From Nocardia pseudobrasiliensis NBRC 108224 (GTDB lineage Bacteria > Actinomycetota > Actinomycetes > Mycobacteriales > Mycobacteriaceae), in NCBI RefSeq assembly GCF_001613105.1, contig NZ_BDBS01000029.1, forward strand, positions 124,001-188,000: DNA of 64,000 nucleotides, written 5' to 3'. The first letter of the stretch is position 1, and every line of letters starts with the position of its first letter. The notes below the pieces were generated by a model, which searched no databases, was not told the DNA's origin, and saw only the letters and a list, made by a program, of their open reading frames with translations. Both the position numbers and the translations under genes were made by a program. Positions 17,762 through 25,882 of this stretch are shown here, piece after piece.

Positions 17762-18685
17762 ATGCCTTACTACGCAAGGGTTCCGGACGAGACACGGAAG
17801 CGGCTTGCAGAGCTGGCAACGCTCCTTCGAGCATGCCGCGATGCCTGCGTGCGGATCGGCGAGGACCACCATTGGGCAGCACACCCAGATTCGGTCTGCG
17901 CCGCAGACCTCGCCGCCCTTGCCGATTCCGCATATGTTCGCGACCACCGCCTCGTCCTGGAAGCAGTCGCCACCTATCTCGAGCTGGCTGCCGCACACTG
18001 CGGAGGACTGGCAGGGCTGTGCGACACCTGCGAGATTGTGGCTTCGCCCTGGCCGCTGACACGATCAATCCTGGAGAGTTGCGCGCGAGCCAGCTGGATT
18101 CTCGGTAGTAACCCGCCGACCGAACCGACGCGAAATCGTCTCGCAAGGGCCTACATCGACAATGACCTGAGCGCCGAATACGACAAGAAGATCATCCAGT
18201 ACCTCCATGGGAAGCAGTCGCCCACCTACCGTGCGGCCAAGGACCGTTTCGACCGACTCCGTACCGAAATCTCCACGGTGTTCCCGGAAACCAGCGGCGA
18301 GGACTTCAACACACGGACGATCAACGGCCAAATCTGCCTCGGCCCAACGGATACCGTGCTGTGGTTCTTCGATCTGCTTGCGACGGCAGGAAGCCCGCTC
18401 CTCGAGCCCAAGGCGCCGACGGCGATCTACGACCTCCTCTCGACCCACACCCATCCGACACTGGCCTCGAGCCGACACCGGCGGACGTTCATCGACCATG
18501 GTGATCACGTCGGAACCGTGCAGATAGTGCAACCGGAGAACATCGAGTGGCTGACCCGACTTGCCGTCATGGCGATGTATGACGTTCTGTCGCTGGTATA
18601 TCGTTACTGCGGTTGGTGGTTCGACTCCGACGGCAAGTTCGGCAGCGTGATCGACCAGACTCTTCCCGACTTCCTGCGGCGCTGA
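17762..18685 (+). CDS. conserved hypothetical, mostly helical
   Basis: 307 residues, starting ATG at 17762. Long helices rich in Leu/Ala (RLAELATLLRACRDACVRIG, HRLVLEAVATYLELAAAHCG), then ESCARASWILGSNPPTEPT and IDNDLSAEYDKK, ending with a Trp/Tyr-rich helix (LSLVYRYCGWWFDSDG). The layout recalls actinobacterial uncharacterised helical proteins, but no named domain is recognised. The codon usage is coding-like, and no DevR-like box is seen upstream, so it may not belong to the dormancy set. Confidence 0.75.
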   Translation: MPYYARVPDETRKRLAELATLLRACRDACVRIGEDHHWAAHPDSVCAADLAALADSAYVRDHRLVLEAVATYLELAAAHCGGLAGLCDTCEIVASPWPLTRSILESCARASWILGSNPPTEPTRNRLARAYIDNDLSAEYDKKIIQYLHGKQSPTYRAAKDRFDRLRTEISTVFPETSGEDFNTRTINGQICLGPTDTVLWFFDLLATAGSPLLEPKAPTAIYDLLSTHTHPTLASSRHRRTFIDHGDHVGTVQIVQPENIEWLTRLAVMAMYDVLSLVYRYCGWWFDSDGKFGSVIDQTLPDFLRR

Positions 18686-18880
18686 CGCGCAGCCTGGCCT
18701 CCTTGCGGTCGGACCAGCCCTACAACGGTCCCACCGCGGCGTCGTCCGGGATCGGTGAACAAGGCGAACAGAACCGCCTCCCTGATCGCGGTCGACGGTT
18801 ATCGATAGTGCCGAATTCCCTTGCCGTGTGGTTCGATCGGTACTGTTCCTCCGGGGTGATCGGCGATCAGCATCGAGGAC

Positions 18881-19312
18881 ATGACCGACAAACGAAGGAC
18901 CTCCGACCGGGCGACCCCGATCCGAGACGCGCTACGTATTGTCAACAAGTACGTGACCAACCCGGCCATGATGCACCTGGCCGGGCGTAAACACTGGTAC
19001 GCGTCGGTGATTCGGCACACCGGACGCCGCACGGGCGAATCGTATGCCACACCTGTTGTTGCAGAACGCGTGGCAGATGGCTTCATCATCCCGCTGCCGT
19101 ACGGCACCCGCGTCGACTGGCTGCGCCACGTACTCAGCTCTGGCCGGGCGACGATCCGAACAGGCGGCCGGACATACGATGTCGTCGAGCCCGAAATCAT
19201 CGACGCAGCATCGGCCGCTCCGCAACTGTCGCCCGAACGACGCCGCGCCTTCCAGCGATTCGGAAGCAAGCACTACCTCAAGCTACGGTCGGTGCCCACA
19301 ACATCCCGATAG
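18881..19312 (+). CDS. deazaflavin (F420)-dependent nitroreductase family protein (Ddn-like)
   Basis: 143 residues with the split-barrel Ddn/DUF385 pattern: WYASVIRHTGRRTGESYATP is the characteristic strand-loop that contacts F420 phosphate, followed by GFIIPLPYGTRVDWLRHVL. These enzymes reduce quinones or nitro compounds with F420H2. It ends with a short basic tail. Start ATG at 18881; only a weak purine-rich stretch precedes it. Its 3' end overlaps the reverse-strand secreted protein by about 30 bp. Confidence 0.88.
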   Translation: MTDKRRTSDRATPIRDALRIVNKYVTNPAMMHLAGRKHWYASVIRHTGRRTGESYATPVVAERVADGFIIPLPYGTRVDWLRHVLSSGRATIRTGGRTYDVVEPEIIDAASAAPQLSPERRRAFQRFGSKHYLKLRSVPTTSR

Positions 19313-19594
19313 GTCAGGTCTCCCAGAAGGGTCGAGCCCCGGCTGCGGCCCGACGACATCGACGGTTGGCGGCGCACGACCACCCTCCCAGGCGGTGCCC
19401 TCCACGGTCGCCAGGTACGAGCGGCCGGTACCGTACGGCGTCCCGGCGAGACCGGCACTCCCACCGGGTGGGATGCCGACATTCCAGACATCCGCCGACA
19501 CGTGAGGCGCAGCCAGCACGACGGCGGTCACCGCAGCCGCGCACGCGGTGGCAGTTGCCAGCGCCGGTTTCCGGAAACCGAACACCGTAATCAT
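19283..19594 (-). CDS. small secreted protein, possibly truncated
   Basis: 103 residues. Residues 1-31 are a Sec signal peptide (RKPALATATACAAAVTAVVLAAPHVSA, cut after VSA). The mature part WNVGIPPGGSAGLAGTPYGTG then SYLATVEGT resembles the start of small actinobacterial Ig-like exported proteins. After this the composition changes (Pro/Gly/Arg-rich) and ends GCCGHRP, antisense to the Ddn-like gene, suggesting a truncated or shifted C-terminus. Start at 19594 follows AAGGGG. Confidence 0.55.
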   Translation of the reverse strand: MITVFGFRKPALATATACAAAVTAVVLAAPHVSADVWNVGIPPGGSAGLAGTPYGTGRSYLATVEGTAWEGGRAPPTVDVVGPQPGLDPSGRPDLSGCCGHRP

Positions 19595-19733
19595 CCCCTT
19601 GGAGCGGGTGTGAATGAGATGGGTGCGCGTCACCGTTGGCGTACACATGCCAGTGTTCGCGCTCCGGCGGCACGACACGCGTGGAACGAACTACTCGATG
19701 TGACATCGGTTTTCGTGGCACCGCATCGGCACC

Positions 19734-19747
19734 GGGTCCAAAGTCAT
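19734..19747 (+). promoter_or_regulatory. DevR-like box upstream of the 19839 gene
   Basis: GGGTC-CAAA-GTCAT, 92 bp before the start. It keeps the spacing of four and both half-site GTC/GAC cores. Confidence 0.4.
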
Positions 19748-19838
19748 GGCAGACGGTGACACAGTGCACTGCTCAGCCGAGTTCCGACGGCGGATCGTAA
19801 AGAGCGGCTTGACCATTCGAGACAAGGAGATTCGAGCC

Positions 19839-20174
19839 ATGGAAGCGTTCGCAATGATTGCTCTGCTCGGACTCGCGGCCCTGATCGTGTCGCGGATCGT
19901 GGTCCGGTATCTGGAAATGGCGCGGGAGTTCATCGCCGTCGCCTACGTCGTGCTCGGGATCGCCGCCACGTGGATCACCGACTTCGACGTGTTCGCCGCG
20001 TGGGGGCTGCACATCCGCAACCATCCGCTCGGCATTGTATTCACCGGCCTGACCTTGGCCGGCGCGGCCTACTTCTGGCAGCCGATCCTCGGCTTCTTCG
20101 AAGGACTGGCCCGCCGACAGGTCGACGAGGCCCAGACGCTGGAGAAGAGCCAAGGCCTGCGTCGGGTGGCCTGA
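19839..20174 (+). CDS. small integral membrane protein
   Basis: 111 residues with about three membrane helices: FAMIALLGLAALIVSRIVV, FIAVAYVVLGIAATWITDF and LGIVFTGLTLAGAAYFWQPI, then a soluble C-terminal helix (GLARRQVDEAQTLEKSQGLR). Unrecognised family. Start ATG at 19839 with AAGGAG 9 nt upstream; the upstream frame lacks this. A strong hairpin follows the stop. Confidence 0.75.
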   Translation: MEAFAMIALLGLAALIVSRIVVRYLEMAREFIAVAYVVLGIAATWITDFDVFAAWGLHIRNHPLGIVFTGLTLAGAAYFWQPILGFFEGLARRQVDEAQTLEKSQGLRRVA

Positions 20175-20186
20175 GGCCCCGATGAT

Positions 20187-20220
20187 CTGCCCGGGAGTGG
20201 CATCGCGTCGCCCCGGGCAG
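20187..20220 (+). terminator. hairpin terminator after the 19839 gene
   Basis: CTGCCCGGG and CCCGGGCAG form a 9-bp GC stem with a 16-nt loop, starting 13 bp after the stop. There is no T-run, as is common for actinobacterial hairpin terminators. Confidence 0.6.
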
Positions 20221-20414
20221 GTCACACCCGCGAACCGCCTTCGTACTCAGGACAACTGGATGGTCGATCCCATCGGTCGAGCGCCTACTGCAGACGGACC
20301 CACACCTGCAGCACGGTCCAGAGATTTCACCCCTGGTCGGCAGCGGCCCGCGAGATGTATCGGGACGCGTGTGAAGAACAACCGTGTGAGGGACAACGGT
20401 GTCGCCCCGCCCGG

Positions 20415-20682
20415 CTAGCGCTCTGGTATCAGCCCTTCGTCCTGCAACATTGCCCGGATGTCGGACAACGCCGCATCGGCGGACGGCAGCACCAAGTCAG
20501 AGTCGACCCTTTCGCCCCCGGACACCACGGCGCACCGTCTCGCGCATGCGGTTCAGGATATCGATGAACGCGGCATCATCATCGGAGTCGGCCACCTCCA
20601 CCAACCGTGCATCGAGTGCGTTGAGTTCGGCGATTTCGGGCTCGGTGACCCGGTATCGGCCCTCGTCAAGAATACGAATCAT
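20415..20682 (-). pseudogene. pspAA: PspA-associated protein PspAA, frameshifted in a G5 tract
   Basis: From ATG at 20682: MIRILDEGRYRVTEPEIAEL then NALDARLVEVADSDDDAAFI, the PspAA N-terminal pattern. After MRETVRRGVRG the frame meets TGA, but removing one G from a run of five restores GERVDSDLVLPSADAAL and DIRAMLQDEGLIPER before TAG at 20415, the normal PspAA C-terminus. Either a recent one-base insertion or a homopolymer sequencing error. PspAA works with PspA-type membrane-stress proteins; no pspA is nearby. Confidence 0.8.
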
Positions 20683-20750
20683 GATGACGCCCCTGTCCGT
20701 CAGCGCGTGTGCGTCCACCCTCGTCGGCGCCGGTCCCGATCGTTGGGATG

Positions 20751-20764
20751 TGGACCTTCGGCCC
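20751..20764 (-). promoter_or_regulatory. DevR-like box upstream of pspAA
   Basis: Plus strand TGGACCTTCGGCCC, about 70 bp upstream of the pspAA start. Very close to the hspX-type GGGACTTTCGGCCC. Confidence 0.55.
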
Positions 20765-20800
20765 ACGCACATCCTTATGGAACCGACGGTTCTTGGTGAT

Positions 20801-20908
20801 GCCGGGGAAACCCGGTGTCCTGCCCGAGGTGGTGGATCGCTCGATACGGGACGCTGAGCCCGATCGAGAGGACCGTCGTAACAGACGGGATGCCATTCTC
20901 GGGCAGGT
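20801..20908 (-). repeat. structured repeat element, copy A
   Basis: On the reverse strand it begins CCTGCCCGAGAATGGCATCC, contains TTACGACG, then CTCGGGCAGG pairs with its start, and it ends in a small hairpin ACCGGGTTTCCCCGGC. The same layout and many identical bases are in copy B (28519-28628). It fills most of the gap between pspAA and the DLH gene. Confidence 0.55.
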
Positions 20909-21019
20909 CTTTTGATATCGATGGCGATGGCCGCACATGAGTAGTCCGCCACCGCAACAGATCCCGTTCACCGCGCCGCTGGGCAGCGATGAAATGGACG
21001 TACCGGTACGCAACGTAGA

Positions 21020-21742
21020 TCAGCTGGTTCGGGCAGGCCCCGACTCGATCCTCGAGGTCTCCGACATCAGCGCGTTTTCGGTCAGATGCTTGGTGAACCA
21101 CACCGCCGCCAGATAGGCCGCCCATCGCGTCAGCCGGGGTTCGCCCCAGACATGACCCGGTGCGGTCAATTCCGTGACGCGATGCTCACACCGCATCCGC
21201 TCCGCCGCTCGATGATTCGCTGCCCGCACGCGCTGGTCATGCCCACCGACGAGGAACAACGTAGGCGCCAGGACTTCATGCAACCGCTCCCCTGCCAGAT
21301 CAGGCCTGCCGCCTCGAACCACCACGGCGCGAACGGTATCCCGGGATTCCGCCGCCGCCCATAGTGCCACGGGTGCATCGGAACCGGCGCCGAAGTACCC
21401 GACGGGGAGTTCCTGGAAGATCGGTGACCTCTGCAGCCAGCTGTGGCCCGCGGTGAGTCTGCGGCCGAGCCGTCCGACATCGAAAATCGGTGCGCGGTCG
21501 ATTGTCTCGGCGGGCATCAGCAGGTCGATCGTGAGCGTTGCCAGCTGCTGTCCGGCCAACAATCCGGCAAGGTATTTGTTACGCGGGCTATTGCGGTCGG
21601 TGCCACTGCCGTGTGCGAACACAACGACCCCCGTCGGGCGCATCGGTACCCGAAGATGCCCGGCCAGTTCGACATGCTCGACGGGAACCACCACCTCGTC
21701 GTCGTGTTGCAGCCATGACGATGCGATTTCGGCTGTTGTCAT
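21020..21742 (-). CDS. dienelactone-hydrolase-like protein lacking the usual nucleophile
   Basis: 240 residues. It matches the hydrolase half of the PRT-DLH fusions: VEHVELAGHLRVPMRPTGVV, VFAHGSGTDRNSPRNKYLA, LTIDLLMPAE, VVVRGGRPDLAGERL and APTLFLVGG. The nucleophile elbow GYFGASTGAAAAL of the fusions reads GYFGAGSDAPVAL here, so the Ser position is Gly. It may be non-catalytic, or the adjacent Ser may be used. No PRT domain precedes it. Start at 21742 has GGAGG 8 nt upstream. A DevR-like box lies 80 bp upstream. Confidence 0.85.
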   Translation of the reverse strand: MTTAEIASSWLQHDDEVVVPVEHVELAGHLRVPMRPTGVVVFAHGSGTDRNSPRNKYLAGLLAGQQLATLTIDLLMPAETIDRAPIFDVGRLGRRLTAGHSWLQRSPIFQELPVGYFGAGSDAPVALWAAAESRDTVRAVVVRGGRPDLAGERLHEVLAPTLFLVGGHDQRVRAANHRAAERMRCEHRVTELTAPGHVWGEPRLTRWAAYLAAVWFTKHLTENALMSETSRIESGPARTS

Positions 21743-21821
21743 GATGGAACCTCCACTCGTGACTGCGTTCAGTCTCGACTGGGCGCAGCCGCCACCCAAG
21801 TGCCACAAGTCGTCCATGACA

Positions 21822-21835
21822 GGGCCGGACGACCC
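21822..21835 (-). promoter_or_regulatory. DevR-like box upstream of the DLH gene
   Basis: GGGCC-GGAC-GACCC (palindromic halves, spacer four), 80 bp before the 21742 start. Confidence 0.45.
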
Positions 21836-21839
21836 GGTA

Positions 21840-21989
21840 TCAGCGCGCAGACGCATCCGCTTCCCGCGCCGATGGCGCAGGGGCCCCAGCCGATCGGCTG
21901 CAGCCGAGGGAGATCTGGTCGATGGCGCCGATGGCGAGGCCGCACCGATCGATCTGGTTGAGTACGCACACATCGAACGGTGTTGTCAC
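21840..21989 (-). pseudogene. short ORF, possible 5' stub of a PfkB-type kinase
   Basis: A GTG at 21989 preceded by a strong AAGGAGGGCACC opens a 49-codon frame starting VTTPFDVCVLNQIDRCGLAI. The start resembles the first strand of PfkB-family sugar kinases (FDVCVxGQI). The rest is not family-like and it ends at 21840. The excellent ribosome binding site with a tiny product suggests a truncated gene. The kinase assignment is a guess from about ten residues. Confidence 0.3.
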
Positions 21990-22033
21990 GGTGCCCTCCT
22001 TGTTGAAGGCCGACAAACAAGCACTGTGCCGCA

Positions 22034-22068
22034 GTGACTTTCGCTGCCCGGGCGAGGACCTTCGACTC
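22034..22068. promoter_or_regulatory. two DevR-like boxes between the stub and PRT-DLH 1
   Basis: GTGACTTTCGCTGC (22034-22047) and AGGACCTTCGACTC (22055-22068). They could serve the reverse-strand stub (45 bp) or, less likely given 240 bp, PRT-DLH copy 1. Confidence 0.45.
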
Positions 22069-22153
22069 GCGATCGGTCGCTCGGTGTCGGAGATGCTGGG
22101 AGGTGCCGGGAACAGTCGGCCGTCGCCCGAACAGAGCGCCGTACTCGGGCAGT
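22043..22153 (-). repeat. structured repeat element, copy C
   Basis: The reverse strand begins ACTGCCCGAGTACGGC, identical over 14 bases to copy B, and ends CCCGGGCAG, so its ends pair as in copies A and B. The interior is diverged. It overlaps the DevR-like boxes. Confidence 0.4.
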
Positions 22154-22307
22154 AATCGAGCAGGCCGTTACCAACGGTCGAGTTCCGTTGCGTATTCGAC
22201 CAACCGGCAGCGCCGCTGGGCGACGGCCGCCGCAGCTCACCGGGATCCAGACGGACCTCGCTCTTCACATTCCGTTCCTGGACATGACGTGTTCGGAGGT
22301 GGTTTCG

Positions 22308-23651
22308 ATGCTGTTTCGGGATCGCGGCGACGCCGGCCGACAACTCGCGGCGCACCTGCAGTTCCTACAGGGAGCGGATGTCGTCGTGCTCGGGCTACCG
22401 TGCGGCGGTGTGCCCGTCGCATTCGAGGTCGCACGTACGCTCGGCGCACCACTGGATGTGATCGTGGTACGCAAACTCGGGCTGCCGTATCAACCCGAGA
22501 TCGCGTTCGGCGCGATCGGCGAGAACGGCGTACGGATCGTCGACGACGACATCGTGCAACGCACCGAACTCGACGAAGAAGCGATCGCCGCCGTGGAATT
22601 CCACGAACGCCAGGAATTGTCACGCCGTGTCCAGCGGTTCCGGCGCGGACACCCGCAAGCCCGGCTCGCTGGCCGTATCGCGGTGATCGTCGACGACGGC
22701 ATCGCCAGCGGCGCCACCGCGCGCGCCGCCTGCCGGGTCGCCCGCGCCCAGGATGCCGCCCGCGTGGTGCTGGCGGTGCCGGTCGCCGCCCGCGACACGC
22801 TCGACACCCTGAAAAGCGAAGCCGACCAAGTGATCTGCCTGGAATCCCTGATCTGGTTCCTCGCCGTCGGCCAGAACTACCACGATTTCCGGCGGGTCAC
22901 CGAAGGCGAGGTCGCCGATCTGTTGCACCGCGCCGCAGTCGGCCTGCCCGAGCCGTACGGGGTTGCTGTCGACAGACCCGCTCTGCGTGACGACGAGGTC
23001 CGGGTCGTCGCCGGAAAGGTCGACCTCGCCGGACACCTCACCATCCCCGAAAGCCCCAGCGCCATGGTGATCTTCGCCCATGCCAGCGGCAGCGGCCGTC
23101 ACAGCCCCCGCAACCGATACCTCGCCACCGAACTCAACGCAACCGGACTCGGCACGCTGCTGTTCGACCTGCTGCGACCCACCGAAGAACTCGATCACGC
23201 CAAGGTATTCGACATCGGACTGCTCACGCGACGGTTGATCGAGGCCACACATTGGCTGAGCCACCAGCACGGTGCGAGTAACCTGCCGATCGGGTACCTC
23301 GGAGCCAGCACGGGCGCGGCGGCCGCACTACGCGCCGCCGCCGACCCCCGCACCGACATCGCGGCCGTGGTGTCACGAGGCGGCCGACCCGACCTCGCCC
23401 TGACCTCCCTGAGCGCGGTGCGAGCACCGACCCTGCTCATCGTCGGTAGCCGCGACCCGGTCACGCTCGAACTCAACCGATCCGCGCAACGGGCCATGTC
23501 CTGCGAAACCGAGCTGGCACTGGTGCCCGGCGCCACCAACCGGTTCGGCGAACCCGGCGCCCTCGAGAAGGCAGCCGAGCTCGCACGAGACTGGTTCACC
23601 GCCCACCTAGCCCCCAGAATCCGCTCATCGAAGGACACCAGCATCCGATAG
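22308..23651 (+). CDS. phosphoribosyltransferase-dienelactone hydrolase fusion, copy 1 (Rv0571c-like)
   Basis: 447 residues. Residues 1-215 are a type I phosphoribosyltransferase: MLFRDRGDAGRQLAAHLQ, VVRKLGLPYQPEIAFGAIG and the PRPP loop VIVDDGIASGATA. Residues about 230-440 are an alpha/beta hydrolase: LAGHLTIPESPSAMVIFAHA, nucleophile elbow GYLGASTGAAAAL, ISRGGRPDL-like loop and a terminal APTLLIVGSRDPV then His-region VPGATNRFGEPG (the usual His of this loop is Asn here). M. tuberculosis Rv0571c has the same fusion and is DosR-controlled; its reaction is unknown. Start at 22308 with GGAGG; the longer frame lacks support. Confidence 0.9.
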   Translation: MLFRDRGDAGRQLAAHLQFLQGADVVVLGLPCGGVPVAFEVARTLGAPLDVIVVRKLGLPYQPEIAFGAIGENGVRIVDDDIVQRTELDEEAIAAVEFHERQELSRRVQRFRRGHPQARLAGRIAVIVDDGIASGATARAACRVARAQDAARVVLAVPVAARDTLDTLKSEADQVICLESLIWFLAVGQNYHDFRRVTEGEVADLLHRAAVGLPEPYGVAVDRPALRDDEVRVVAGKVDLAGHLTIPESPSAMVIFAHASGSGRHSPRNRYLATELNATGLGTLLFDLLRPTEELDHAKVFDIGLLTRRLIEATHWLSHQHGASNLPIGYLGASTGAAAALRAAADPRTDIAAVVSRGGRPDLALTSLSAVRAPTLLIVGSRDPVTLELNRSAQRAMSCETELALVPGATNRFGEPGALEKAAELARDWFTAHLAPRIRSSKDTSIR

Positions 23652-23835
23652 CGACCCTGCTCCTCGCCTTCGGTTCCGGCGGAAATCTCCATGATCGACA
23701 CGCTTGCGAATTCCGCGCCGGCGGGGATCGCCACTTGCGTCGGATACTCGTTCGGCCCGTTCGCGCCGTGCACGAGCGGTATAAATTCGATCTTCCAGCC
23801 GGTGGCGACCGAATGCGCCAGGCGGCCGCCCTCTC
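23640..23835 (-). pseudogene. possible gene fragment, unknown
   Basis: A reverse frame reads WKIEFIPLVHGANGPNEYPT, then QVAIPAGAEFASVSIMEISA with GTEGEEQGRYR, with coding-like third positions, between the PRT-DLH stop and the Hrp1 stop. No start or ribosome binding site is visible and the frame runs into the antisense of PRT-DLH. Possibly a displaced fragment. Confidence 0.25.
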
Positions 23836-23842
23836 GGCCCGG

Positions 23843-24262
23843 TTACGTGAGCGCGTAAACCCGCTCTACGAATTCGGCGACCTGCTCGTCGGCCAGATGC
23901 CCGGCGATGTCGGCCTCGCTGATCATGCCGACCAATCGCTTGTTCTCGATCACCGGCAACCGTTTGATGCGATGAGATTCCATCTCCTGCAACACCTCGT
24001 CGATACCGGCACTGGCGTCGACCCACCGCGGCGTTCCCTCACACAGGTCCGCGCAGCGTGTCTGGGCCGGATCTCGGCCCGCGCCGAGGGCCTTCACGAC
24101 GATGTCGCGGTCGGTGATTATGCCGCACATCCGGTCGTTCTCGTCGGCGACCGGCAGGGAACCTACATCGAGTTCCCGCATCAACTGCGCTGCCCGCGCC
24201 AGGGTCTCCTCGCGAGAGATCCACTGCGCGCCCTTGTGCATGATGTCCTTGGCCGTGGTCAC
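23843..24262 (-). CDS. hrp1: Hrp1-like paired CBS-domain protein (Rv2626c type)
   Basis: 139 residues, two CBS motifs only: VTTAKDIMHKGAQWISREET ... GSLPVADENDRMCGIITDRD, then VDASAGIDEVLQEMESHRIK with RLPVIENKRLVGMISEADIA. It aligns from end to end with Rv2626c (Hrp1), a strongly hypoxia-induced DosR-regulon protein. The GTG start at 24262 has GAGGAGG upstream. CBS pairs usually bind adenine nucleotides, but the ligand of Hrp1 is not settled. DevR-like boxes lie 80-115 bp upstream. Confidence 0.92.
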   Translation of the reverse strand: MTTAKDIMHKGAQWISREETLARAAQLMRELDVGSLPVADENDRMCGIITDRDIVVKALGAGRDPAQTRCADLCEGTPRWVDASAGIDEVLQEMESHRIKRLPVIENKRLVGMISEADIAGHLADEQVAEFVERVYALT

Positions 24263-24341
24263 GGTAGCCTCCTCGGCTCGTGCTCGGGATTCAGTCGGTT
24301 TACAGCCACACAGCGTGCCAGCCGAAACCCACACTGCCCCA

Positions 24342-24355
24342 GGGCCGAAACCACT
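24342..24355 (-). promoter_or_regulatory. DevR-like box upstream of hrp1
   Basis: Plus strand GGGCC-GAAA-CCACT, i.e. reverse TTTCGGCCC right half as in hspX-type boxes, 80 bp before the GTG. Confidence 0.45.
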
Positions 24356-24363
24356 TCCCGCAC

Positions 24364-24411
24364 GGGACGAGGGCCGTCGATCCTATGGACCAGCGACTCT
24401 AGACACCGGAT
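24364..24411 (+). promoter_or_regulatory. DevR box plus TAGAC promoter block, orphan copy
   Basis: GGGACGAGGGCCGT (24364-24377), then ATGGACCA and, 31 bp after the box start, GACTCTAGAC with a -10-like TAGACA. It is the same arrangement as at 8576-8622 but no supported forward gene follows; a 23-codon ORF at 24416 is the only candidate. It may serve hrp1 in the other direction or be a left-over promoter. Confidence 0.4.
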
Positions 24412-24474
24412 CCTCATGGCCGAGAGGTCGACCACTCTGATTCGAGTCGGCGCCAATCGATGGCGTCGTGGCGG

Positions 24475-24855
24475 TTACGGCAACTGAACGGTCCGTTGCC
24501 TGTCTGCGATCGCTTGCTGAAGCCGAGCACGCGACAACGTGTGCGGCCCACACTCACAGCACGCCGGGAGAGCATCATCGACCAGGTCGCCACCGGCCAG
24601 CAGATCGACATACGGGGTGCCGTGGTGGTGGATGCCGTGCCCGGCGTCGACGAAGTCGCGCGAACCGTGCGCGTGCGGGCCGGTCATCGACCGGAATACC
24701 GGGCCTACCTGTGTATCCAGCACCATCGCCACATGGTGGCCGCGACCGCATCGAACCTGCACCAGGACCTTTTCGTCCTGGTGCACGATCGACTCCACCG
24801 CGCGTTCTGCCATCCGACGTCGATCAGGTGCGGAGAGTTTCGACGTTTCGGTCAT
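24475..24855 (-). CDS. conserved hypothetical with CxC zinc-ribbon-like C-terminus
   Basis: 126 residues. The first about 55 (DRRRMAERAVESIVHQDEKV, LVQVRCGRGHHVAMV) form a helix then strands; the middle is His/Gly-rich (GPHAHGSRDFVDAGHGIHHH); the end has CCECGPHTLSR. The Cys and His suggest a metal site. Start at 24855 ATG. Two DevR-like boxes lie 37-72 bp upstream. A decayed copy of its N-terminus occurs at 27697-27795. Function unknown. Confidence 0.75.
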   Translation of the reverse strand: MTETSKLSAPDRRRMAERAVESIVHQDEKVLVQVRCGRGHHVAMVLDTQVGPVFRSMTGPHAHGSRDFVDAGHGIHHHGTPYVDLLAGGDLVDDALPACCECGPHTLSRARLQQAIADRQRTVQLP

Positions 24856-24891
24856 CGCTCCACCATGGCGCCTCGGCCCTCGTCAACGACA

Positions 24892-24927
24892 GGGCCGAAA
24901 TTACGTGGTGCAAGGGACAATCGACCA
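24892..24927 (-). promoter_or_regulatory. two DevR-like boxes upstream of the 24855 gene
   Basis: Plus strand GGGCCGAAATTACG (24892-24905) and GGGAC-AATC-GACCA (24914-24927), 22 bp apart start to start, at the expected distance from the start codon. The second overlaps the 3' flank of the CBS-BON gene. Confidence 0.55.
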
Positions 24928-24937
24928 CTCCCGTTGG

Positions 24938-25606
24938 CTACCGCTCGGTGTCATCGATCTCCGCGGCGATGTCGCCGCGCACATCGATGACACCGTCCAC
25001 GGCCGACACGAGAGACGTAATGATGTCTATCTGGCTCTGCCGCTTCACCTTTCCGCACAGAGTGACGATACCATTGTCCACTTCCACCGACATCTGGGAT
25101 GGTGCCAGTGACATCATCTTCTGCAGAACCTCGGACTGGATTTCGGCGGCCAGATCGGCATCGGGTCGTAGATAGACCGACAGCACATCCCGGCGGCTGA
25201 TCACACCGACCAGCACGCCATCGGGATCGACGACCGGCACACGTTTCACTCCGTATCTGGCCAGCATCACCGCGGCAGCGGAAAGCCTCGCATCGGGAGC
25301 CGTCGTCTCGACCGGCGTGCTCATCAGATCGGCCGCGGTCAGTGTGGTGCCCCTTCGGGAAAATGCCCTGTGGCGCAACAGATGCCATGTCGCCGAGCCG
25401 ACCGCACCGCCGGCTCGAGCCTGTCTACCGAGTAGATCGGCCTCGGTGACCATGCCAATTACTCGCCGCTGCCGGTCGACCACCGGTACACCACTGAACC
25501 GATACACGGCCAGCGTGCGCACGATCTCCCGGAACGGCGTATCCGCCCCGACCGCGATCACGTCGCGGGTCATGACATCACCAACGGTCTTGTGCACCAA
25601 GGACAT
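24938..25606 (-). CDS. CBS-CBS-BON protein, copy 1
   Basis: 222 residues. CBS 1: VGDVMTRDVIAVGADTPFRE ... GVPVVDRQRRVIGMVTEADL; CBS 2: ADLMSTPVETTAPDARLSAA ... RVPVVDPDGVLVGVISRRDV; then a BON domain (about 155-215): EIQSEVLQKMM, VEVDNGIVTLCGKV, IDIITSLVSAVDGVIDVRGD. CBS pairs sense adenine nucleotides and BON domains are thought to bind membranes or lipids. No signal peptide, so cytoplasmic. Start ATG at 25606. A frameshifted second copy lies at 31974-32676. Confidence 0.9.
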   Translation of the reverse strand: MSLVHKTVGDVMTRDVIAVGADTPFREIVRTLAVYRFSGVPVVDRQRRVIGMVTEADLLGRQARAGGAVGSATWHLLRHRAFSRRGTTLTAADLMSTPVETTAPDARLSAAAVMLARYGVKRVPVVDPDGVLVGVISRRDVLSVYLRPDADLAAEIQSEVLQKMMSLAPSQMSVEVDNGIVTLCGKVKRQSQIDIITSLVSAVDGVIDVRGDIAAEIDDTER

Positions 25607-25880
25607 TCACCTCACGCACGGCATTGCGCTCATCGGCCGCCGTACCGCGCACGACCATTACCGGACAACGTGCGTCACGGATCAGCGAGGGCACCCGGCC
25701 GGACGACTCGCAGCCCGGCGCACTGTGCACATACATCGCCGATGACGAGCATCCGCGCACCGTCCGACCGGGAGATCAGGGCGGGAACAACATCGAACTG
25801 GCTGATCTGTCGGCCGCGACCACGATCGGCTCGGCGCGCGACAGAACTCGGTAACGATCGCGTGCACGGTGTCCGATCGT
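25578..25880 (-). pseudogene. universal stress protein remnant (C-terminal half)
   Basis: Pieces of a USP C-terminal half occur in three reverse frames in correct order: VHAIVTEF, then AEPIVVAADRSASSMLF, ISRSDGARMLVIGDV and finally GRVPSLIRDARCPVMVVRG. At least two frame changes and no start; the 5' half is absent because the Hsp20 gene lies there. Dead gene fragment. Confidence 0.7.
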
Positions 25881-25882
25881 GT

